A DNA stretch of 64,000 bases from Paenibacillus sp. BK033 (lineage in GTDB: Bacteria > Bacillota > Bacilli > Paenibacillales > Paenibacillaceae): contig NZ_SLVP01000009.1 in assembly GCF_004345425.1 (NCBI RefSeq), positions 1 to 64,000 of the forward strand. The letters are read 5' to 3'. A model generated the notes under the pieces. It had not been told where the DNA came from. It did not search any database and was given only the letters and a program-made list of their open reading frames with translations. The translations under genes and the position numbers were made by a program. This document shows, in pieces, positions 23,748 through 32,938 of this stretch. Positions within the stretch are counted from its first letter, which is position 1; each line of letters opens with the position of its first letter.

Positions 23748-25399
23748 TGATGTATCGAGTGCTATTGGTAGACGATGAGCCGCTCGTCCGCAACGATCTG
23801 CGGTCTTTATTGGATTTTCGCGCACACGGATTCGAGATCTGCGGAGAAGCGCAAAGCGCGGAGTCGGCATTGGTCATGATTGGAGAGCAGCGCCCCGACG
23901 TGGCGATCCTCGACGTTAATATGCCGGGAATGAACGGCGTCGATTTGAACCGGACGATCAAACAGCGGTATCCCGCCGTCCAGACCATTATGCTCAGCAG
24001 CTATGACGATTACGACTACGTCCGGGACTGCCTGAAGAACGGCTCGGTCGATTATTTGCTGAAGCACCGGCTGGATAAAGAGACATTGCTTGCCATGCTT
24101 GAAAAAGCGGTTCAGGCAGGCCAATCAGCCGGTGCTGCGGGTGAAGCCGACGAACCGTCCGGCTTCAATGCCGAGTTGGTCAGGAATCGGATTGCCGACC
24201 TGGCCAGGGGCAAAGAGGAAGCCGCAAGAGAGCTGGAAGGATGCGTTAGGCGTTACGGCATGTACCCCCAGGCGGACTTGTATGCGGCAGCGGTCCTGCA
24301 GATCGTTCCTTTCCTGCTGCTGACGGAATCGAATACCGACGTGCAGACGAACCGGCTGGTTCAACAGGTCGTTGAGCTCATGCAGCAGAGCCTGGGAGAC
24401 GCGCGCGAGCGTACGGCCGCTTACGTGGAGGACGGGCGAGTCGCGGTCGTGTTCGCCATTCGGGAGCGAAGCGAGCATGCGGCCGCAAGCGAAGCGGCCA
24501 GAAGCATGAGCAAGCTTGGCCACGCGCTTTCGATGTATTTGAATTTGAAATCGATCTATGCGGTTGGACATGTGTGCAACAGCCTCTCGCGGCTTGGGGC
24601 AAGCTACGCCTCCGCGGAGCGGGCACTCGATCCAAACGCTCAGGCCGCTCATCCGAATCCGGAGCAGCGCGGAAAAGGCACGCGGGAGAGCCGCGTCGCG
24701 CTTACGATCGAGGAGCAGAAGCAGCTGCTGCTTGCCATCGAGAGGCTGGACGGGCAAGGCGCGCAGCGTCTGATCGGTTCGGTATTCGAGCCGCTTCGCG
24801 GGCTTCCTTTACATTCGCACGCGGTACAGATGACTGTCAGCGAGCTGCTGCATATCGGCGATAAGGCATTGAAAAAGGGGAACAGGTCCCCGGTTGGGGC
24901 AGCAAAGGATGCGGATCGTCTGCCGTCGCGAGGCGAGCTTAACCGTCTTGGAAGCGTCGGAGAGCTGGAGAAATGGCTTCAGCAGTTTTATGGCGTCTTG
25001 CTCGTTCTGCTTAGGGAGCATCACGCGACGGGCAGCTATTCCCGTCATGTATCGCAGGCGATCGGCTTTATTCTGGAACGGTATTCCGGCGTCGTGACGC
25101 TGGAGCTTGCCGCAGGCTTCATCGGCTTAAACGCTTCCTATTTGAGCCGGATCTTCAAGGAGGAGACGCAGTCGACGTTCTCCGAATACGTGAATCGGGT
25201 ACGGGTCGACGCAGCTCGCAGGCTGCTGGAAAGCGGCCGTTATACCATCAAGCAGGTCAGCGACGAGGTGGGCTTTTCCACGCACAACTATTTCTTCAAG
25301 GTGTTCAAGGAAGCGACGGGCATGACGCCGCAGGCGTATGGTTACAGTCTCGGAGGCGGCAAGGCAGCGGCTAAGGATTCCGTAAAATATGTGGAGTAA
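23747..25399 (+). CDS. Response regulator with AraC output, YesN family
   Basis: A 550-aa protein: receiver domain (residues 1-120, acidic pocket DDE at 9-11, phosphorylated Asp56 in ILDVNMPGM), a long central region of about 300 residues, and a C-terminal AraC double HTH (about 440-540, VTLELAAGFIGLNASYLSRIFKEETQ and YTIKQVSDEVGFSTHNYFFKVFKEATGMTPQAY). It is translationally coupled to the kinase gene. The expected target is the ABC importer and glycosidase genes that follow. Confidence 0.94.
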   Translation: MMYRVLLVDDEPLVRNDLRSLLDFRAHGFEICGEAQSAESALVMIGEQRPDVAILDVNMPGMNGVDLNRTIKQRYPAVQTIMLSSYDDYDYVRDCLKNGSVDYLLKHRLDKETLLAMLEKAVQAGQSAGAAGEADEPSGFNAELVRNRIADLARGKEEAARELEGCVRRYGMYPQADLYAAAVLQIVPFLLLTESNTDVQTNRLVQQVVELMQQSLGDARERTAAYVEDGRVAVVFAIRERSEHAAASEAARSMSKLGHALSMYLNLKSIYAVGHVCNSLSRLGASYASAERALDPNAQAAHPNPEQRGKGTRESRVALTIEEQKQLLLAIERLDGQGAQRLIGSVFEPLRGLPLHSHAVQMTVSELLHIGDKALKKGNRSPVGAAKDADRLPSRGELNRLGSVGELEKWLQQFYGVLLVLLREHHATGSYSRHVSQAIGFILERYSGVVTLELAAGFIGLNASYLSRIFKEETQSTFSEYVNRVRVDAARRLLESGRYTIKQVSDEVGFSTHNYFFKVFKEATGMTPQAYGYSLGGGKAAAKDSVKYVE

Positions 25400-25460
25400 A
25401 TAGTCATATAAGTGTAACTCGGCGCTAGGGGCCGTACTTTATAATCGTAACAACACCGAT

Positions 25461-25474
25461 GGTAAACGCTTACA
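25461..25474 (+). promoter_or_regulatory. cre-like site before the lplA-type gene
   Basis: GGTAAACGCTTACA differs from the cre consensus TGNAANCGNWNNCW only at the first base and is a strong dyad (GTAAACGCTTAC). It lies 37 bases before the binding-protein start. Confidence 0.55.
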
Positions 25475-25510
25475 AGGGTCGGTGAATTGAAGGTCTGGAG
25501 GTATACAAAC

Positions 25511-27106
25511 ATGCGGAAAACATGGGGGAGATATGCTTTCGCCACGATGCTTGTTACCGGATTGATCGTATCCGGCTGCAGCAACGATAGCAACGGCGGC
25601 AATGAAAAGGGCGGCAGCACCGGGGACTCCAAGTCATCGGGTTCGACCGAAAATACGGTAAAAACGGAAGGATTCCCAATCGTCGATACGCCGATCAAGC
25701 TGAAAATGTTTACCCGCGTCGCGCCCGTAAACGGCCCGTTCAAGGACATGCCCGTATTCCAGGATTACGAGAAGATGAGCAACGTCCAGGTTGATTTTAT
25801 CGAGGCGCCGACCGACGGCTTTGCGGAGAAGAAAAACTTGTTGTTCGCATCCAACGAGCTTCCCGATGCTTTGTACCGCTCGGGTCTGACGCAGCTGGAG
25901 ACGGTCCGCTACGGAGCTGCCGGACAGCTGATCCCGCTGGAAAATCTCATTGATCAATATGCGCCTAACCTGAAAAACCTCATGGAGCAATATCCGGAGA
26001 TCCGCGCGGGCATCACGACGCCGGAGGGACATATTTACGCGATCCCTGGCATTGTGACGCTAGGCTCCGCCCGGACCGACAAGAGATGGATCAACAAGGC
26101 ATGGCTGGATAAGCTGGGCCTGAAGGTGCCTGAGACGACCGACGAATTGTACGAGGTGCTGAAGGCCTTCCGCGACGGCGATCCGAACGGCAACGGGAAA
26201 GCGGACGAAATTCCGATGACCGCGCGTATCGGAATGCCAATCGTCTATCAAATGGCGGGAGCATTCGGTCTTGATTCGCAGCTGGGCTACAACATTAATG
26301 TCGATAGTGACAAGGTGCATATCTGGAGCGGTGACGAGCAGTACAAAGAGCTGCTCATGTATTTGAACAAGCTCTATAAGGAGAAGCTGATCGACCCGGA
26401 GATTTTCTCCCATACGGAAGCGCAATATCTCGCCAAGCAAGGAACGGGCAATACGGGCTACTTTTTCGATCAGACGAACAATAACTTCCTGACCATTCAG
26501 GATCAGTATATAGGCATTGCGCCGCAAGCGGGTCCGAATGGCGACCGCCTGCATAGCCAGATCGCTCCGGTGCCGCGCGATTACGGAGCATTCGCCATCA
26601 CGTCCGTCAACAAATATCCGGAAGCGACCATGCGCTGGATCGACTACTTCTACAGCGACGAAGGCTCAACGCTGCTGCGCTTCGGCCGGGAAGGCGAGCA
26701 CTACGATCTGAAGGACGGTATCCCGTATTACAAGGAAGAGCTTCTTAACGTAGCGGGCGCCCAGGCGAAAATTACGCCATACGCCGGCGGCGGCGCGCCT
26801 CATCTCATCAGCGATAAAGTAGCTTCGTTCATCAACCCGCCTCAAGTGCAGGAGGCTTACGAGCAGCTCGAGCCGTATTTGCCGAAAATCCGCTATGCTT
26901 CGCCGCTGTTTGACGAAGCGACCGCCCAGAAGGTTAACGTGCTGCGCAATGACATCGACAAATATTTCGAAGAGCAAAGCACCAAGTTCATCGTTGGGGC
27001 GCTCAGCTTCGACAAGTGGGACGAATTCCAGTCCACGCTGAAGAAAATGAACATTGCAGAGCTTGAGAAGCTTTACCAGGATGCCTATGACAAGATGGCC
27101 AAATAA
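25511..27106 (+). CDS. Sugar ABC transporter binding lipoprotein, LplA/YtcQ type
   Basis: A 531-aa secreted lipoprotein: signal peptide with lipobox LIVSGC (Cys23), a Gly/Ser/Asn linker, then a large solute-binding domain, the usual size of the type-1 family paired with LplB/LplC permeases. ATG 25511 follows CTGGAGGTATACAAAC; eight more codons upstream are in frame but unlikely. It has no ATPase gene nearby, as usual for this group, which uses a shared MsmK-like ATPase. It probably binds oligosaccharides later cut by the GH51 and GH2 enzymes. Confidence 0.92.
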   Translation: MRKTWGRYAFATMLVTGLIVSGCSNDSNGGNEKGGSTGDSKSSGSTENTVKTEGFPIVDTPIKLKMFTRVAPVNGPFKDMPVFQDYEKMSNVQVDFIEAPTDGFAEKKNLLFASNELPDALYRSGLTQLETVRYGAAGQLIPLENLIDQYAPNLKNLMEQYPEIRAGITTPEGHIYAIPGIVTLGSARTDKRWINKAWLDKLGLKVPETTDELYEVLKAFRDGDPNGNGKADEIPMTARIGMPIVYQMAGAFGLDSQLGYNINVDSDKVHIWSGDEQYKELLMYLNKLYKEKLIDPEIFSHTEAQYLAKQGTGNTGYFFDQTNNNFLTIQDQYIGIAPQAGPNGDRLHSQIAPVPRDYGAFAITSVNKYPEATMRWIDYFYSDEGSTLLRFGREGEHYDLKDGIPYYKEELLNVAGAQAKITPYAGGGAPHLISDKVASFINPPQVQEAYEQLEPYLPKIRYASPLFDEATAQKVNVLRNDIDKYFEEQSTKFIVGALSFDKWDEFQSTLKKMNIAELEKLYQDAYDKMAK

Positions 27107-27139
27107 ACGGGATGACGCTAAGAGAGGGAGGGGTTGCTC

Positions 27140-28102
27140 ATGGACAGCATGATCGAGAACGCGGGGGCGGCCCCCGTTCCCGGCGGCAAGAGGAAGAATG
27201 ACGGGCTGCTGAGAAAGATGGCGAAGCGGTATGATTTGTATCTCATGCTGCTGCCGCCGCTCGCCTTTTATTTGATTTTCCATTACGGGCCGCTGTACGG
27301 CCTGCAGATCGCCTTCAAAAACTTCAATCCGGCCAAAGGCATTATCGGCAGCCCGTGGGAAGGGTTCGGCCATTTCGAACGGTTTTTCAACTCGTATTAC
27401 TTCTGGCGACTGCTATGGAATACGGTATCCATCAACCTGTTCTCGCTCCTCATCGCCTTCCCGGTACCGATCCTGCTGGCGCTGCTCGTAAACGAAATCA
27501 AGAGCCGGGCCTACAGCAAATGGCTGCAAAATATTACGTACATTCCGCATTTTATCTCGGTTGTTGTTATCGTCGGCATTCTGAACGTGTTCCTGTCGCC
27601 GAAGACGGGACCCGTCAATCAATTGATCGAGGCGTTTGGCGGCACGCCGATTAACTTCCTTCAGGAAGCAGCCTGGTTTAAGCCGATCTTTATCGGATCG
27701 AATATCTGGCAAAGCATGGGATGGCAATCCATTATTTATATCGCGGCGCTCAGCGGGGTGAATCCCCAGCTGTACGAAGCGGCCAAGATGGACGGAGCCT
27801 CGCGGCTCCGCCGCATCTGGCACGTATCGCTGCCGGGCATTATGCCGGTTATCGTTATCCTGCTCATTCTCGATATCGGCCACTTCATGAACATCGGCTT
27901 CGAGAAAATTTTGCTCATGCAGAACAACCTGAATCTGGAATCCAGCGACGTCATCTCCACGTTCGTCTATACGACGGGAATCTTGAAGGGCGAGTACAGC
28001 TACACGGCGGCCATCGGCCTGTTCAACTCGGTGATCAACCTTATGCTGCTGCTGCTCGTAAACCGTTTTGCCCGCAAGACGTCGGAGACGAGCTTATGGT
28101 AA
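27140..28102 (+). CDS. Sugar ABC transporter permease, LplB type
   Basis: A 320-aa inner-membrane protein with six transmembrane helices. The ATPase-contacting EAA loop is visible (EAAKMDGASRLRRIWHVSLPGI). The N-terminal segment KRYDLYLMLLPPLAFYLIFHYGP is characteristic of the LplB/YtcP group. ATG 27140 follows GGGAGGGG. Second gene of the importer operon. Confidence 0.94.
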   Translation: MDSMIENAGAAPVPGGKRKNDGLLRKMAKRYDLYLMLLPPLAFYLIFHYGPLYGLQIAFKNFNPAKGIIGSPWEGFGHFERFFNSYYFWRLLWNTVSINLFSLLIAFPVPILLALLVNEIKSRAYSKWLQNITYIPHFISVVVIVGILNVFLSPKTGPVNQLIEAFGGTPINFLQEAAWFKPIFIGSNIWQSMGWQSIIYIAALSGVNPQLYEAAKMDGASRLRRIWHVSLPGIMPVIVILLILDIGHFMNIGFEKILLMQNNLNLESSDVISTFVYTTGILKGEYSYTAAIGLFNSVINLMLLLLVNRFARKTSETSLW

Positions 28103-28116
28103 GGAGGTAACCGCTT

Positions 28117-29004
28117 ATGGAAAAGAGCATAAGTCCGTCGAATGAACGTTTATTCGACGCAGTCGTATATATCATAGCCGCTATAATTATGGTCATTGTA
28201 TTGTATCCGCTGCTGTTCATTGTCAGCGCGTCATTCAGCGACCCGGCCAAAGTCTTAAACGGCGACGTGTGGCTGCTGCCGCAAGGCCTCAATGTCGAGG
28301 CTTACGCCAACATTTTGCAGAACGACAAGATCTGGACCGGCTACGGCAACTCGATTATGTACACCGTCATCGGAACCGTCATTAACCTTATCATGACGAT
28401 TCTCGCGGCGTATCCGCTGTCGAGACCGGATCTTCCCTTGCGCAACGGGATTATGGTCCTGATTACGATGACGATGTTTTTCAGCGGAGGTCTTATTCCG
28501 ACTTATCTGCTGGTCAAAGACCTGGGCATGGTCGACACCATGTGGGCGCTGATCGTGCCTGGCGCTATCGCGACTTACAATCTTATCGTCATGCGCACGT
28601 ATTTCCAGAACAGCATTCCTTGGGAGCTGCAGGAGGCAGCCCACATGGACGGCTGCTCCAACTGGAGACTGCTCGTCAGCATCATCCTGCCGCTTTCAAA
28701 ACCGATTCTGGCTGTCATGGTGCTGTTCTACGCGGTTGGCCACTGGAACTCGTTCTTTAACGCGCTTATCTATATCCGCGACGAAGGCAAATATCCGCTG
28801 CAGCTGGTGCTGCGCGAAATCCTGCTGATCAGCCAATCCGCCCAAACGGACGGCGGAAGCGTTGGCCTGGAGAAACAAATTTTGCTGTCGGAGAGCATTA
28901 AATTCGCGGTGATCATCGTGTCCAGCTTGCCCGTGCTGATCATGTATCCCTTTGTGCAGCGGCATTTCGTCAAAGGCGTCATGATTGGCTCCATTAAGGG
29001 ATAA
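28117..29004 (+). CDS. Sugar ABC transporter permease, LplC type
   Basis: A 295-aa permease with six helices and an EAA loop (EAAHMDGCSNWRLLVSIILPLSKP). The C-terminus YPFVQRHFVKGVMIGSIKG is typical of LplC/YtcP partners. Its SD (AAGGAGGT) is only 14 bases after the LplB stop. It forms the channel with the preceding permease. Confidence 0.94.
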   Translation: MEKSISPSNERLFDAVVYIIAAIIMVIVLYPLLFIVSASFSDPAKVLNGDVWLLPQGLNVEAYANILQNDKIWTGYGNSIMYTVIGTVINLIMTILAAYPLSRPDLPLRNGIMVLITMTMFFSGGLIPTYLLVKDLGMVDTMWALIVPGAIATYNLIVMRTYFQNSIPWELQEAAHMDGCSNWRLLVSIILPLSKPILAVMVLFYAVGHWNSFFNALIYIRDEGKYPLQLVLREILLISQSAQTDGGSVGLEKQILLSESIKFAVIIVSSLPVLIMYPFVQRHFVKGVMIGSIKG

Positions 29005-29045
29005 GGCGGCTCCCGCTATACTAACGATTTCTATGGAGGTTCATT

Positions 29046-31061
29046 TTGACTAACAAAGCTAACATAACCGTCGATTGCGCCGGAGCGAGCCGGCATGCCG
29101 TCAACCCGTACCTGTTCGGACACTTTGTTGAGGATATCCGGGACCATATGGAAGCCATGCTGGCCTTCCCGCTTAAGGATATGGATTTCGAGAGTGAGTC
29201 CGAGACGAAGCGGGAAATTTCCGGAAGCTGGCAAGCCTTTACGAACGGCCGCAATACGAAATATGCATTGGAGGCGCCCGCGCCCAAGCATTCGGGACGG
29301 GCGCAGCGCATCCGCTTGTTAAGCGACGATGAAGCCTATGCCGGAATCGCGCAGAAGACCGCCCTCAAAGGGCCTGCCGATTATAAGGTAAAAGTCGTTG
29401 CGCGCGCGTCGATTGAGCTGAAGCGGCTGGTGGTGGAAGCGGTGGACCGGCATACGGAGGAACCCCTTGGTTCTGTAGTTATCGAGCTCACCAGCCATAA
29501 CTGGCGGGAATACGAAGCGGACTTAGCCGTCTCCCGGGCTTGCGCCGACGCCGAGCTTCGCGTCTACATTCCGGATGACCATCCGCGCTGGGCGGATCAC
29601 GTGTCGACCGGCATGCTGTGGCTCGATCACGTATCCCTGCTTGCAGCCGACAGCATCGCCCTGGTGAAACGCGAGGTCGTCGATATGACGAGGGAACTGA
29701 ACGCCGGCATGATGAGGCTGGCGGGCAACTACATCAGCGCCTACCATTGGGAGCATGGCGTTGGTCCCGTGCTGGAGAGACCTGTTATGTACAACGAGGC
29801 ATGGGGCGGCTGGACGAGCAAATATTTCGGCACGGACGAATTTATCGCCTTCTGCCGGGAGCTGCAGGTGGAGCCCCTTATTTGCGTGAACGACGGATCC
29901 GGAACGCCCGAAGAGGCAGCGGCATGGATCGAGTATTGCAATGGCGCGGCAGATACGCCGATGGGCGCCTTGCGCGCCGCGAACGGATATCCCGAACCGT
30001 ACGGCGTGAAGTACTGGGAGATTGGCAACGAGGTATGGGGAGGGTGGCAGGTAGGCACCTGCTCCGCCGAAGAGTTCGCGGCGCGCACGGTATCGTTCGC
30101 CAAAACGATGAAAGCGGCGGACCCCTCCATCGTGCTGCTGGCCTGCGGCCATTACGACCAGGCATGGAACAAGCCGGTGCTCGAGCAGGCCGGCGAGCTG
30201 ATCGACTATTTGACCCTGCATATCTACCATGGCTACGGACCGTTCGGCATGAACCGGAGTACGCCTCCGGAGGACCGGTATAAAGCCATTGCGGCTTATC
30301 CCGAGTTCACGCGGCATTACTTGCGGGAGACGACGGACAGCATCAAGGCAAATCCGAAGCACGCCCATGTCAAAATCGCCATTACGGAATACAACACGAT
30401 GTATTATCCGAATACGATTCGCAAAGGGCTGCCGAATGAGCATACGCTTGGCGCGGCGGTTGCCAATGCCGCCAATCTGAACGAAATGCTTCGTTCAAGC
30501 GACATGGTGCATATCGGCAGCTTCTCCGATCTGGTTAACGGCTGGCTCGGCGGCTGCATCCGGGTGGGCGATTATTATGCCGATCAATATTGCGGCAAGC
30601 TGCCTGGCTGGAGCAATCGGCCGCTCGACGTGTATGGGACGCCGACCTACGAGGTCATGAAGCTGTACGCGAACCGCGACCTTCGGCATATGCTTCCCGT
30701 GCAGGCGGAATGCGCGACGTTTGCCGTGCCGGCGCTCAAGGAGACGCCGGTAGAGCTGAACGGGCTGCCGGAGCTGGACATTGCGGCGGGCATTAACGGA
30801 GACGGCGATACCGTTACGGTATTTATCGTTAACCGCGGCCTGAATGAAGTGAATGCCGCGCTGGATTTGGCTGCCTTCAACGCGGCCGATGAGGTGGTAC
30901 TGCACGAAATCAGCGGCGAGGGTTACGACGAGATTAACAGCGTTTTCGAGCCGGAGAACATCATGAGCAAAAGCCGGATTGTTCCGACGGCCGATTGGAA
31001 GCGAGGCGTTGCGCTGCGTCCGTCTTCCATTTATGCAGCGGTATTTCAAGGGAAGGTATAG
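29046..31061 (+). CDS. GH51 alpha-L-arabinofuranosidase
   Basis: A 671-aa cytoplasmic glycosidase. The N-terminus NPYLFGHFVEDI is the GH51 signature; a carbohydrate-binding-like insert (about 60-190) precedes the TIM barrel. Catalytic residues are acid/base Glu329 in YWEIGNEVWGG and nucleophile Glu448 in IAITEYNTMYYP; a C-terminal beta domain follows. At 671 aa it belongs to the longer GH51 type. The start is TTG 29046, with GGAGGT six bases before it and no in-frame ATG nearby. With no signal peptide, it must act on imported arabino-oligosaccharides. Confidence 0.92.
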   Translation: MTNKANITVDCAGASRHAVNPYLFGHFVEDIRDHMEAMLAFPLKDMDFESESETKREISGSWQAFTNGRNTKYALEAPAPKHSGRAQRIRLLSDDEAYAGIAQKTALKGPADYKVKVVARASIELKRLVVEAVDRHTEEPLGSVVIELTSHNWREYEADLAVSRACADAELRVYIPDDHPRWADHVSTGMLWLDHVSLLAADSIALVKREVVDMTRELNAGMMRLAGNYISAYHWEHGVGPVLERPVMYNEAWGGWTSKYFGTDEFIAFCRELQVEPLICVNDGSGTPEEAAAWIEYCNGAADTPMGALRAANGYPEPYGVKYWEIGNEVWGGWQVGTCSAEEFAARTVSFAKTMKAADPSIVLLACGHYDQAWNKPVLEQAGELIDYLTLHIYHGYGPFGMNRSTPPEDRYKAIAAYPEFTRHYLRETTDSIKANPKHAHVKIAITEYNTMYYPNTIRKGLPNEHTLGAAVANAANLNEMLRSSDMVHIGSFSDLVNGWLGGCIRVGDYYADQYCGKLPGWSNRPLDVYGTPTYEVMKLYANRDLRHMLPVQAECATFAVPALKETPVELNGLPELDIAAGINGDGDTVTVFIVNRGLNEVNAALDLAAFNAADEVVLHEISGEGYDEINSVFEPENIMSKSRIVPTADWKRGVALRPSSIYAAVFQGKV

Positions 31062-31077
31062 GAGCAGGAGGTACGGC

Positions 31078-32841
31078 ATGACGACGAAATCATATAGCAA
31101 GGACTATCCGAGACCTCAGCTCGTGCGCGGCGATTGGCATAATCTGAACGGCGAATGGGACTTCCGGTTCGACGACGCAAACGCCGGCGAGCGCGAGAAG
31201 TGGCAGGTGGCATTCGAGGCAACGCACCGGATTAACGTACCGTTTACGTATGAAACAAAAGCGAGCGGCATTGGCGAGGAAAGCTTTCATCCCTATGTGT
31301 GGTACAGCAGAGAGATCTCCGTTCCGTTGGAAGCGGTGGGCAAGCAAGCGATCCTGCATTTTCAAGCCGTGGACTACGACGCCAAAGTATGGATTAACGG
31401 CGAGCTGGCCGGAAGGCATCAAGGCGGCTATGCGGCATTCTCTGTCGACATGACGTCGTATCTGAAGTTCGGAGCCGATAACCGGATAACGGTGAAGGTA
31501 ACGGACAGCAACAGCTGCTATCAGCCGAGAGGCAAGCAGCGCTGGGTGCCGGACAACTTTGAATGCTTCTACGTGCAAACGACGGGCATCTGGCAGACGG
31601 TATGGATGGAATACGTAGAGGAAGAGCGGCTGGAGTCGGTCAAAATCACGCCGGATCTCGACCGCCATGTCATCCGGTTCGATTACGAGGTGAACGGCGT
31701 CCGGCCTGGAGGCGATCTGCTGCTGGAGGCCATCGTCACCTTAAAGGGGCGGCCCGTGAAGCGGGTTGCGCTGGGGATCGACCGCCCATGCCTCTCGGTT
31801 GAGGTAGATCTTCACCATGAAGCGAACGGACCGTGGAAGCGGGCGTATTGGACACCGGCCCGTCCGAATTTGTACGATGTCGAGTTCGTCCTGACCTCGG
31901 GCGGACGTGTCGTCGACCGTGCGCTTTCTTATTTCGGCATGCGGAAAATATCCATCGAGAACGGCAAGGTGCTGCTGAACAACGCGCCGATTTACCAACG
32001 GCTTATTTTGGACCAGGGCTATTGGACGGACAGCCATCTGACGCCGCCAAGCGAAGAAGCGCTGACCCGGGATATCGACCTCATCCTGGCGATGGGCTAT
32101 AACGGCGTGCGAAAGCATATGAAGATCGAGGATGCCCTCTTCCTCTATTGGTGCGACGTTAAGGGGCTGCTCGTCTGGTCGGAGATGGCGGCGACCTTCG
32201 AGTTCCATGACCGCGCGGTCGAGGCTTTCACGAGAGAATGGCTTGAAATTATCAAGCAGCAGCATAATCATCCCAGCATTATTACGTGGGTGCCGTTCAA
32301 CGAGTCGTGGGGGATTGGCAACATCCTTCGCGACAAACGGCAGCAGGGGTTTACGGAGGGCATCTACCATCTGACGAAGTCGTATGACCCGAATCGTCCG
32401 GTTATCGTCAATGACGGCTGGGAGCATACGGTATCCGATATCGTGACGCTGCATGACTACGTCCAGACCGGAGACGGCTTCCTGAAGCGTTACCGGGATA
32501 ATAAGGAGGGGATCATGTCGCGCGAGACAACCTGCAACCACTGGAAATATGCCTTTGCAGAAGGCTACAGCTACCGGGGACAGCCGATTATTATCAGCGA
32601 ATTCGGCGGCATTGCGTTTCAGTCGGATAAAGGCTGGGGCTATGGGGAGCAGGTGGATTCGGTTGAAGCCTTCACGGAACGCTTCAAGGGGCTTACGCAA
32701 GCCATCAAGTCCGTCGACTATATTTGCGGCTATTGCTATACGCAGGTGGCCGACGTGCAGCAGGAGATTAACGGACTGCTGACGGAGGACCGAAAGCCGA
32801 AGATTCCGCTGGAGGAGATTCGGGCCATTAACTTGGGTTGA
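31078..32841 (+). CDS. GH2-family beta-glycosidase
   Basis: A 587-aa cytoplasmic enzyme with the GH2 order: jelly-roll sugar-binding domain (YPRPQLVRGDWHNLNGEWDF at the start), an Ig-like domain (about 185-290) and a TIM barrel (about 295-585). Acid/base Glu409 lies in VPFNESWGI and nucleophile Glu508 in IISEFGGI. GH2 covers beta-galactosidase, beta-glucuronidase, beta-mannosidase and others; the specificity is open. ATG 31078 follows AGGAGCAGGAGGTACGGC, 16 bases after the GH51 stop, so the two enzymes are coexpressed. Confidence 0.92.
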   Translation: MTTKSYSKDYPRPQLVRGDWHNLNGEWDFRFDDANAGEREKWQVAFEATHRINVPFTYETKASGIGEESFHPYVWYSREISVPLEAVGKQAILHFQAVDYDAKVWINGELAGRHQGGYAAFSVDMTSYLKFGADNRITVKVTDSNSCYQPRGKQRWVPDNFECFYVQTTGIWQTVWMEYVEEERLESVKITPDLDRHVIRFDYEVNGVRPGGDLLLEAIVTLKGRPVKRVALGIDRPCLSVEVDLHHEANGPWKRAYWTPARPNLYDVEFVLTSGGRVVDRALSYFGMRKISIENGKVLLNNAPIYQRLILDQGYWTDSHLTPPSEEALTRDIDLILAMGYNGVRKHMKIEDALFLYWCDVKGLLVWSEMAATFEFHDRAVEAFTREWLEIIKQQHNHPSIITWVPFNESWGIGNILRDKRQQGFTEGIYHLTKSYDPNRPVIVNDGWEHTVSDIVTLHDYVQTGDGFLKRYRDNKEGIMSRETTCNHWKYAFAEGYSYRGQPIIISEFGGIAFQSDKGWGYGEQVDSVEAFTERFKGLTQAIKSVDYICGYCYTQVADVQQEINGLLTEDRKPKIPLEEIRAINLG

Positions 32842-32869
32842 TCGTCTTCAGTAACGGGTAACGGGAAAG

Positions 32870-32905
32870 AGCCGGGTCTGCAGCATGCAGGCCCGGCTTT
32901 TTCCC
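32870..32905 (+). terminator. Terminator of the glycan-use operon
   Basis: AGCCGGGTCTG and CAGGCCCGGCT pair around CAGCATG, followed by TTTTTCCC. It also lies between convergent genes. Confidence 0.8.
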
Positions 32906-32938
32906 AAGTCAGGGGATAGCCTCTCTTATTTACACAGC